A stretch of 5,343 nucleotides of DNA, taken from an uncultured Pseudomonadales bacterium. GTDB lineage: Bacteria; Pseudomonadota; Gammaproteobacteria; Pseudomonadales; IMCC2047. Each line of letters begins with the position of its first letter. Position 1 is the stretch's first letter. Position numbers and translations under genes: made by a program. Below, one piece after another: positions 1 to 5,343 of the stretch. The DNA lies in assembly GCA_947258895.1 (NCBI GenBank), contig CAMYKE010000135.1, positions 1 to 5,343 on the forward strand. The letters run 5' to 3'. The notes under the pieces are model-generated. The model was not told where the DNA came from, searched no databases, and saw nothing but the letters and a program-made list of their open reading frames with translations.

Positions 1-31
1 CCTGGTGGTAGTCGGCAGCCATGGTCGCCAT
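1..31 (-). CDS. Possible 5' end of a divergent minus-strand gene (partial)
   Basis: Read on the minus strand, an ATG at 31-29 opens a frame encoding MATMAADYHQ before the window ends. A second in-frame ATG lies at 22-20. In-frame TAG and TAA codons sit immediately upstream, so the frame cannot start earlier. An AGGAG motif lies at 48-44, which is 12 bases before the first ATG; this is slightly long for a Shine-Dalgarno site but plausible. A divergent gene here would explain why slt is preceded by about 255 bases with no other gene. Ten residues are too few to name a product, and the frame could be chance. Confidence 0.3.
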   Translation of the reverse strand, partial: MATMAADYHQ

Positions 32-175
32 GGATTATCGCTACTCCTGGGATCCACCTGCAACAGCGTATTACACGGCGCAGGCTGCGATGTTCTCGCG
101 GTACGCGTCAAATCGGATTGAGGTCCTGCAAATTCCGCGGGGTCAAAGAAAACACGCTAAAGTTCACGGCACAAC

Positions 176-198
176 CGCCGCTGCTTTTTGCAGCGGCG
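176..198. other. Perfect 9-bp hairpin in the slt leader
   Basis: CGCCGCTGC at 176-184 is followed by TTTTT and then by GCAGCGGCG at 190-198, an exact 9-bp GC-rich stem with a five-base loop. No T-run follows on either strand, so it does not fit a standard intrinsic terminator. It lies about 90 bases before the slt start, between slt and a possible divergent gene. It could be an mRNA structure in the slt leader or an operator-like site; the sequence does not decide between these. Confidence 0.5.
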
Positions 199-286
199 TG
201 CCCAGTCGTTGCCGGAACGAAATAGTAGTAGCAAGCACACATCACCGGGTGAACATCTTGGATTGCTTACAAGGTATCGGGAAATT

Positions 287-2359
287 ATGTTAACTATGGA
301 TTGCGTCACGCGGCGCGGTATCGCTGCCGTCCTGCTGCTGGGATTGTCCCTGGGGGGCTCCGCTCAGGTTTCAGGAATCGACAGCTCAAAAACGAACACG
401 GTGGAAAGCAGCACTGCCGGGAGCGGAGCAGCGCTCCTTGAGAAGCGTGCCAAATACCAGCGCGCCAAGCAACTGTTGGCAAGCGGCAAGATCACCGCGT
501 TTCGAGAGGTGCAGGCAGAACTCACCGATTATCCGCTTTATCCCTACCTTGAGTTCAACTTCCTGTCCAGCCGTCTGTCCCGCATCGATTCGGATCAGGT
601 CACGCACTTTCTCCAGCAGCATCGCGACACACCGCTCGCCGCTCGGCTGCAGTATCGCTGGCTGCGGCACCTCGCCCGGCGCGGGCAATGGCAAGCGTAC
701 CTCGACCATTATGATAACCGCATGAGCAGCACTGAACTACGTTGTCATGCCCTGTGGGCCGAACACAAACGGGGTAACACCGCAACTGTGCTCAGTGCGG
801 TTGAACCGCTGTGGATGGTAGCCCAGTCGCAGCCCGATGCCTGCGACCCGGTTTTCAAACTCTGGCGCGAATCCGGCCAGCTCACCGATGAGCTGGCCTG
901 GAAGCGCTTCTCCATGGCAATTGCCGCCGGCCGGCCGCAACTCGCCAGCTACCTGATTCGTTTCATATCCAGGGAACAGCAGAAATTGGCGCAGGCATAC
1001 CGCGCAATCCGTCGCAACCCGCAGCGGGTCGCCAGCTTCGGCCTGTTCAGCAATCCCGATCTCAGGGCAGAGGAAGTTGTTATCTATGGGATGAAACGCC
1101 TGGCCTACCGCAATCCTGCCGAGGCGCTTGAGATCTGGAAAAAATATGGCTCCAGGCATGACTTCGGTGATACCAACGACCACCAGGTGCACCGTGCGAT
1201 CGCGCTCGGATTTGCTCGCCACAACCAGTCTGATGAATACCAGCACGCCTTCCGGGACCCCCGGTTGCAGCGCGATACGGATGTCATCGAAGCCGGGATA
1301 GCGATGGCCGTGCGCCTGGAGCGATGGCGGGACACGCTGGCCCTGATTCAGCATTTACCCACCGCAAACCAGCAGCTCGAACGCTGGCGGTACTGGTTTG
1401 GCCGCTCGCTCTACACCGTCGGGTTGGCGCAAGGTAATCATGAACAACTGCAACTCAGCCGCGAGGTGATCGCCGACATCGCCACGCGGCGTAGTTTCTA
1501 CGGTTTCATGGCAGCGGACCACCTGCAGCAGGACTATCAGCTAAATCACACCAGCTATGCCATCGATGGTAACTTCCTGGCGTTGTTTCGTTCTACACCC
1601 GCCGTGCTGCGGGCCAGGGAATTGCGCGAGTTAGGTGAAATGACCGATGCCCGGCGCGAATGGCGATTTGCCACCACCGGCCTGAGTAATGGCCAACAGT
1701 ATACTGCCGCCCACTACGCGTACGAACTCGGCTGGTACAGCCAGTCGATTCGTTCCGCGATCGCCGCCGAACGCTGGGATGACCTCAACCTGCGATTTCC
1801 GCCCGCCCATGAGCAGGTCATCGCGGAGGCTGCTGAAAGCCGGGATTTGCAGACCAACTGGCTACTCGCCATGGCGCGCCAGGAAAGCGCCATGGATCCT
1901 TCCGCGCGCTCGCCCAAGGGCGCGATTGGATTACTGCAACTGATGCCCGCCACCGCCCGGGCGGTAGCGCGCAAACACAACTTCCGCTACCGCAACTCGA
2001 CCACCCTCCTGGACCCTAATACCAATGCCAACTTTGGCGCCGCGTACCTGCAAGAGCTCGCCGACCGGTTTAACGGCAATATGATCTATGCCACCGCGGC
2101 CTATAACGCGGGGCCAGGCCGGGTAAATGGCTGGCTTCGAAACAGCGCACATTTACCGATCGACGTATGGATAGAAAATATCCCCTACGCCGAAACCCGC
2201 CAATATGTGAAAAACGTTCTCGCCTTCAGCGTCATCTACGCCCACCAGCGGCAACAGGCTGGAGTCCGGATGGCCACGGCGCAATTCACTCCGATTTTCG
2301 CCCCCGCAATCGCACAGGCGCCCGCCAGCGACGGCTGCCAGGCCGCCAGCAAGTGTTAG
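287..2359 (+). CDS. slt: Soluble lytic murein transglycosylase (Slt70 family)
   Basis: Exo-lytic transglycosylase that cleaves the MurNAc-GlcNAc bond of peptidoglycan in the periplasm, forming 1,6-anhydro-MurNAc ends during wall turnover and recycling. The chosen ATG gives 690 residues, somewhat longer than E. coli Slt70 (about 645). It opens with a signal peptide: an RR pair at 9-10, a hydrophobic core at 11-24 and likely cleavage after Ala26. A weak GGGA lies just upstream, and the ATG at 296 is an alternative start. Residues of about 40-430 form the alpha-helical U-type superhelix. C153 and C186 sit where Slt70 carries a disulfide, as I recall. A linker domain follows at about 430-510. The catalytic SLT domain has Glu533 in an R-Q-E-S-A context, G-A-I-G-L-L-Q-L-M-P at 545-554, A-A-Y-N-A-G-P-G at 604-611 and E-N-I-P-Y-A-E-T-R at 630-638. 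All key motifs are intact. The last 30 or so residues are an Ala/Pro-rich tail ending C-x5-C (C684, C690), which I do not recognise from the family. Confidence 0.95.
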   Translation: MLTMDCVTRRGIAAVLLLGLSLGGSAQVSGIDSSKTNTVESSTAGSGAALLEKRAKYQRAKQLLASGKITAFREVQAELTDYPLYPYLEFNFLSSRLSRIDSDQVTHFLQQHRDTPLAARLQYRWLRHLARRGQWQAYLDHYDNRMSSTELRCHALWAEHKRGNTATVLSAVEPLWMVAQSQPDACDPVFKLWRESGQLTDELAWKRFSMAIAAGRPQLASYLIRFISREQQKLAQAYRAIRRNPQRVASFGLFSNPDLRAEEVVIYGMKRLAYRNPAEALEIWKKYGSRHDFGDTNDHQVHRAIALGFARHNQSDEYQHAFRDPRLQRDTDVIEAGIAMAVRLERWRDTLALIQHLPTANQQLERWRYWFGRSLYTVGLAQGNHEQLQLSREVIADIATRRSFYGFMAADHLQQDYQLNHTSYAIDGNFLALFRSTPAVLRARELRELGEMTDARREWRFATTGLSNGQQYTAAHYAYELGWYSQSIRSAIAAERWDDLNLRFPPAHEQVIAEAAESRDLQTNWLLAMARQESAMDPSARSPKGAIGLLQLMPATARAVARKHNFRYRNSTTLLDPNTNANFGAAYLQELADRFNGNMIYATAAYNAGPGRVNGWLRNSAHLPIDVWIENIPYAETRQYVKNVLAFSVIYAHQRQQAGVRMATAQFTPIFAPAIAQAPASDGCQAASKC

Positions 2360-2409
2360 GCGAGACACTGAATTGCCGCTAAAGCGCCCGAAATATGCTG
2401 TATTCGTTA

Positions 2410-2460
2410 GCCAATCCTTCCTGACTGACTACACTTAAGAAAAAGCATTTTTCGATTGGC
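2410..2460. repeat. Nested inverted repeats between slt and the EAL-HDOD gene
   Basis: GCCAATC at 2410-2416 is matched by GATTGGC at 2454-2460, a perfect 7-bp inverted repeat with 37 bases between the arms. Inside it, GAAAAA at 2439-2444 pairs with TTTTTC at 2448-2453 around a three-base GCA loop, and its 3' arm directly abuts the outer 3' arm. The A-rich and T-rich arms resemble a weak two-way terminator, but the inner stem has only one GC pair. The site lies 51 bases after the slt stop and 27 bases before the next ATG, so it could also be a regulatory site for the downstream gene. Confidence 0.35.
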
Positions 2461-2487
2461 CGTATAGCGGAACACATCACCACACCT

Positions 2488-3732
2488 ATGACACCAGAAT
2501 CTGTATTACTCGCCCGCCAACCGATTTTTGACGAACGCCTGCGCATCATTGGCTATGAGCTGCTATTTCGGCCCGAAGATAAACTCGATACCATGGCGCC
2601 CGACCATGATGGTGATCGCGCCACGTCCCAGGTGATGCTCAACGCTTTTACCGAGATCGGGATGCGCAACCTGATCGGCGATAAAATGGCCTTCATCAAC
2701 TATACCCGCTCCCATATCCTGTCGCCGCCGCCCTTTCAGGATTGTGATCTGGTGGTCGAGGTACTGGAGGATGTCGCCGCGGCCGCGGACGTGGTAGAAA
2801 GTCTGCTGACCCTGAAAGATCAGGGCTATACCATTGCACTGGACGATTTCGTTTACCACGAATCGTTAAAACCGCTCATCGAACTGGCCGATATCGTGAA
2901 GGTAGATGTGCTTGACCTGGGGCGCGAAGGGGTTACGCGGCACGTTGAGATCCTGTCGCAATACCCGGTGAAACTACTGGCCGAAAAGATCGAAGACCAG
3001 GAAATGTACGATTTCTGCAAGGAACTCGGGTTCCACTACTTCCAGGGTTATTTCCTCAGCAAGCCAAAGATCATCAAGGGCCGCAAAATACCGGCGAATA
3101 AAATGATCGTCATGCAGTTGATCATGAAACTGCAATCGCCGAACCTGTCACCAAAGGACATTCACGATACTATCACCAAGGACCCCGCACTGAGTTACAA
3201 GGTATTGCGGATGATAAATTCCGCGGCCTGGCGGCGCCCCGACAAGATAGAGTCGCTGATGCGGGCCATCATCCTGGTCGGGATCAACCAGATTCGTCGC
3301 TGGGCCAGCTTCCTGGCGCTGTCAAGCTTCGAGGACAAACCCTCCGCGCTGCACGAGCAGACCATGATTCGATCCAAGATGTGCGAGTTCCTGGGCATGC
3401 GCATTAACAACAAGCGCGGCGACGAGTTTTTCACCCTGGGAATGCTGTCGCTACTCGATGCATTTTTCGACCTGCCGCTTGAGGAATTATTAAATTCCAT
3501 CTCCCTCTCCGAAGAAATGAACAACGCGTTGTTGCAGCACTCGGGCCAACTCGGATTCGTGCTGAAAACCTGCATCGCCTATGAGAAGGGCGACTGGAGC
3601 AGTATCGATTGGGCAGGTTTGACACAGCACGGGATCAGTATCAATGATGTCAAGCAATCCTATCTCGAGGCGTTGCGCTGGGATTCCGAAACGGGCAGCG
3701 GCCTGATCAACTCCATGTATGAGCCCACCTAG
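2488..3732 (+). CDS. EAL-HDOD signalling protein (YuxH/COG3434 type)
   Basis: Predicted cytoplasmic regulator of 414 residues with no signal peptide or membrane segment. Residues 5-195 form an EAL domain (cyclic-di-GMP phosphodiesterase fold). They open with the family-typical A-R-Q-P-I-F-D at 9-15 and Y-E-L-L-F-R at 23-28. Residues at canonical catalytic positions appear kept: E24, N71, E91, D119-D120, K138, E166 (with E169) and Q186. However, the usual G-T-G-Y-S-S loop after DDF is replaced by V-Y-H-E-S-L, so activity is uncertain. Residues of about 203-400 form an HDOD domain, a relative of HD phosphohydrolases without the HD metal pair. Its landmarks are D-P-A-L at 232-235, R-R-W at 270-272 and L-G-M-L-S-L-L-D at 317-324. 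Proteins of this architecture are generally seen as adaptors or signal sensors. No Shine-Dalgarno motif is visible before the ATG, yet the N-terminus aligns well with the family, so the start is probably right. tatD overlaps its 3' end by 14 bases. Confidence 0.9.
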   Translation: MTPESVLLARQPIFDERLRIIGYELLFRPEDKLDTMAPDHDGDRATSQVMLNAFTEIGMRNLIGDKMAFINYTRSHILSPPPFQDCDLVVEVLEDVAAAADVVESLLTLKDQGYTIALDDFVYHESLKPLIELADIVKVDVLDLGREGVTRHVEILSQYPVKLLAEKIEDQEMYDFCKELGFHYFQGYFLSKPKIIKGRKIPANKMIVMQLIMKLQSPNLSPKDIHDTITKDPALSYKVLRMINSAAWRRPDKIESLMRAIILVGINQIRRWASFLALSSFEDKPSALHEQTMIRSKMCEFLGMRINNKRGDEFFTLGMLSLLDAFFDLPLEELLNSISLSEEMNNALLQHSGQLGFVLKTCIAYEKGDWSSIDWAGLTQHGISINDVKQSYLEALRWDSETGSGLINSMYEPT

Positions 3733-4534
3733 CGATCCCCGACCAGAACTCGTCGACATCGGCGTCAATCTGACCAGTGCCAGCTTCGCCGCGGATACCG
3801 CAGCCGTGGTCGCCAACGCTCATGCCAGCGGCGTCTCACACCTGGTGCTGATTGGCAGTGACATAGAGGATAGCGAGGCTGCGATATCCCTTTGTGGGCG
3901 ATTCGACAACTGTGTCGCGACCGCCGGAATTCACCCGCATCACGCCAGCAGCTTCACCTCGCAAAGCATTTCGCAGCTACGCGAGTTAACGCGTGGGCAC
4001 CCCGCCCACCTCAGGGCACTGGGTGAAATGGGGCTGGATTTCAATCGAAATTATTCAACCCCCGAGCAGCAACTGGAGGCCTTCGCCGCGCAACTGGCAT
4101 TGGCGGCCGAACTCAACTTGCCCGTATATCTCCACCAGCGCGACGCGCATGCCGCGTTCCTTGAACTGGTCAGCGAGTATCGCGACCGACTGCCACGCGC
4201 CGTCGCGCACTGCTTCACCGGCACCTCTACCGAGTTGCACGATTACCTCGACCTGGACCTGCACATCGGGATTACCGGCTGGATTTGCGACGAGCGTCGT
4301 GGCCTGCCATTGCGGGACACGGTCCGGGACATCCCCCTGCAACGCCTGATGCTGGAAACAGACGCACCGTATCTGTTGCCGCGCAACATCGTTCCCAAAC
4401 CGAAATCCCGCCGCAATGAACCGGCTCATTTGTACTATGTGCTGCAAACCCTGGCCGCATGTATGGGGCTGGAACCGGCGGCCGTAGCCACAGCGACAAC
4501 TGCCACCGCAAAACGCTTCTTTGCCCTGGATTAA
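3719..4534 (+). CDS. tatD: TatD family metal-dependent DNase
   Basis: Cytoplasmic TIM-barrel metallohydrolase of 271 residues; E. coli TatD is a Mg-dependent 3'-5' exonuclease linked to DNA repair and degradation. Despite the name it is not needed for Tat export. The match to TatD proper, rather than YcfH or YjjV, is clear. It has D-I-G-V-N-L-T at 13-19, where other family members carry an HxH metal motif, then G-E-M-G-L-D-F-N-R-N from 102, H-C-F-T-G-T from 164, I-T-G-W-I-C-D-E-R-R-G and E-T-D-A-P-Y-L-L-P. The expected metal ligands E103, H139, H164 and D215 are all present, and R-R-N-E-P-A-H-L near the C-terminus is also typical. The start lies inside the upstream EAL-HDOD gene (14-base overlap) and has no strong Shine-Dalgarno site, which suggests translational coupling. 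It adds about 10 residues before the point where E. coli TatD begins; no other ATG is near. Confidence 0.94.
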   Translation: MSPPSDPRPELVDIGVNLTSASFAADTAAVVANAHASGVSHLVLIGSDIEDSEAAISLCGRFDNCVATAGIHPHHASSFTSQSISQLRELTRGHPAHLRALGEMGLDFNRNYSTPEQQLEAFAAQLALAAELNLPVYLHQRDAHAAFLELVSEYRDRLPRAVAHCFTGTSTELHDYLDLDLHIGITGWICDERRGLPLRDTVRDIPLQRLMLETDAPYLLPRNIVPKPKSRRNEPAHLYYVLQTLAACMGLEPAAVATATTATAKRFFALD

Positions 4535-4551
4535 ACAGTTTACAGACATCC

Positions 4552-4586
4552 GTCGCGGCATTTCCGCGGGAATTGTGAGCCGCGAC
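4552..4586. repeat. 8-bp inverted repeat downstream of tatD
   Basis: GTCGCGGC at 4552-4559 is exactly complementary to GCCGCGAC at 4579-4586, with a 19-base loop. A competing smaller hairpin, CGCGG with CCGCG around CATTT, is possible within it at 4554-4568. It begins 18 bases after the tatD stop codon. This position suits a transcript-end structure, but no T-run follows, so an intrinsic terminator is not supported. A stabilising 3' mRNA structure or a regulatory site for the downstream gene are alternatives. Confidence 0.35.
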
Positions 4587-4718
4587 CTGCCGGCGACCAG
4601 ATTTGACTCCCGCACGGTAGCGACAAGGCTGCGATGCTGGTACATTGGCGCTCGCAACTATGGATTCAGGTTAGCCCGGACTCCCTAATAGTCGTTAAAC
4701 CACCAGGATTCGCCCCCT

Positions 4719-5343
4719 ATGCCGACCGGGAATTTTGCCACCCTCTCAGCGTTCGAAAAGTTTATTAACCTGCTGCTGTTCACGGCTTTCGCCGGCTGCC
4801 TTGTCATCGATAGCTGGCTTTCCAATATGGGAGCGGCGCTGGTCCTGGTCGGGCTGTTCCTGACCTTTCGTCGTAGCGCCGAGAGCGCACCGCTACGTTT
4901 CGACCGCAATACCAAATTGCTGGTATTCGCATTTTGCCTGTTCTCCCTGATCGCAACGCTGTCGTGGGCACTGTCAGACTCCAATTACGAAGGCTGGAAG
5001 AAGCTGGGCAAGCATGTCCGGTTCGCCTTCGTGATACCGCTGCTTGTGTTATTTAGCCGCGTCAAGTTGAGCGAAACCCTGTTCTGGCTGGCCTGCATAC
5101 TGGCGTCGCTGCTGGCCGCCGGCAGCGCCCTGTTCGATACCTTCGTAGAACTGGTCGATCGCGCGGGCGGCGCCACCAATCCCATCCTATTTGGCAACCT
5201 GGCTATATTACTCGGCTGCTTGTCACTGGCGAGCATCGGCCATTTTCGCGATGGCCGGCATAGCCATTTGCTAACGGGACTGGCCGTCGTCGCGTTTTGC
5301 GCCAGCCTCGTGGCTTGCGTGCTATCACAAACCCGCAGCAGTT
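4719..5343 (+). CDS. O-antigen ligase/polymerase-type membrane protein (WaaL/Wzy superfamily), 3' end outside the window
   Basis: Open frame of 208 codons with no stop before the window ends. The ATG follows an AGGA site at 4705-4708 with 10-base spacing, and an in-frame TAG at 4689-4691 excludes an earlier start. The protein is strongly hydrophobic, with about seven probable membrane segments near residues 14-31, 36-50, 66-84, 101-113, 119-139, 155-174 and 184-203. The segment G-G-A-T-N-P-I-L-F-G-N at 150-160 and L-S-Q-T-R-S-S at 202-208 resemble conserved parts of the O-antigen ligase family, whose members join O-antigen to lipid A-core on the periplasmic face of the inner membrane or polymerise surface glycans. 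Ligase and polymerase cannot be told apart here, because the large periplasmic loop with the catalytic residues lies beyond the window. It is probably the first gene of a surface-polysaccharide region, set 184 bases after tatD. Confidence 0.82.
   Translation, partial: MPTGNFATLSAFEKFINLLLFTAFAGCLVIDSWLSNMGAALVLVGLFLTFRRSAESAPLRFDRNTKLLVFAFCLFSLIATLSWALSDSNYEGWKKLGKHVRFAFVIPLLVLFSRVKLSETLFWLACILASLLAAGSALFDTFVELVDRAGGATNPILFGNLAILLGCLSLASIGHFRDGRHSHLLTGLAVVAFCASLVACVLSQTRSS

Noticed and set aside
188..286. Extended slt start at the TTG at 188
   Set aside because: The TTG lies in the loop of the hairpin, and the added 33 residues would bury the clear signal peptide that begins at the ATG at 287.
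21..293. Plus-strand open frame of 90 codons upstream of slt
   Set aside because: It has no recognisable domain, a composition unlike a normal protein, runs through the hairpin and overlaps the slt start. No ribosome binding site precedes it.
737..1354. Long minus-strand open frame inside slt
   Set aside because: It is fully antisense to a well-supported gene, and its translation shows no domain or motif I recognise.
2440..2466. Flagellar sigma-28-like promoter before the EAL-HDOD gene (AAAA, 15 bases, GCCGTATA)
   Set aside because: Only about five of eight bases match the usual -10 element GCCGATAA, and the -35 part is a plain A-run, so chance is a sufficient explanation.
3755..3775. Missing HxH metal motif in TatD as a sign of inactivity
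   Set aside because: TatD proper in E. coli also has D-I-G-V-N-L-T at this place, and the other metal ligands are present, so this is normal for the subgroup.
4603..4631. TTGACT as a -35 element for the ligase-type gene
   Set aside because: No acceptable -10 hexamer occurs at 16-18 bases spacing; the sequence there is AGGCTG.
4055..4657. Minus-strand open frame of 200 codons over tatD
   Set aside because: It is antisense to the conserved catalytic part of tatD and shows no recognisable protein features.
4685..5236. Two minus-strand open frames over the last gene
   Set aside because: The plus strand encodes a continuous membrane protein with family motifs and a good ribosome binding site, so these are antisense shadows.

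Overview
The window looks like an ordinary chromosomal stretch of a moderately GC-rich Gammaproteobacterium. This rests on a periplasmic Slt70-type lytic transglycosylase, a TatD that matches the Escherichia coli TatD pattern closely, a stand-alone EAL-HDOD protein of the YuxH/COG3434 type, and an O-antigen ligase-type membrane protein. No genus can be named from the sequence alone. I see no rRNA, tRNA, CRISPR array, insertion sequence or phage gene.

Layout. Positions 1-31 hold what may be the first codons of a divergent minus-strand gene that leaves the window. A leader of about 255 bases follows, with a perfect 9-bp hairpin at 176-198. Then come slt (287-2359, +), a 128-base gap with nested inverted repeats, an EAL-HDOD gene (2488-3732, +), tatD (3719-4534, +, overlapping the previous gene by 14 bases), a 184-base gap with an 8-bp inverted repeat, and the start of a polytopic membrane protein (4719 to the window end, +). 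That last gene has no stop codon inside the window. Its conserved N-P-I-L-F-G and L-S-Q-T-R-S segments place it with the Wzy/WaaL O-antigen ligase/polymerase superfamily.

How the genes relate. slt acts on periplasmic peptidoglycan, and the last gene probably on lipopolysaccharide or another surface glycan, so both ends of the window concern the envelope. The middle pair is a cytoplasmic signalling protein and a metal-dependent nuclease. Their overlap makes co-transcription and translational coupling likely, but no shared pathway is evident. The wider gaps before the EAL-HDOD gene and before the ligase gene suggest separate or additional transcription starts, although I could not identify a convincing promoter in either.

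I did not find a clearly new biological system. The points most worth a second look are the EAL domain, which keeps most residues at catalytic positions but has lost the usual loop after DDF, the EAL-HDOD/tatD overlap, and the three unassigned inverted repeats between genes.
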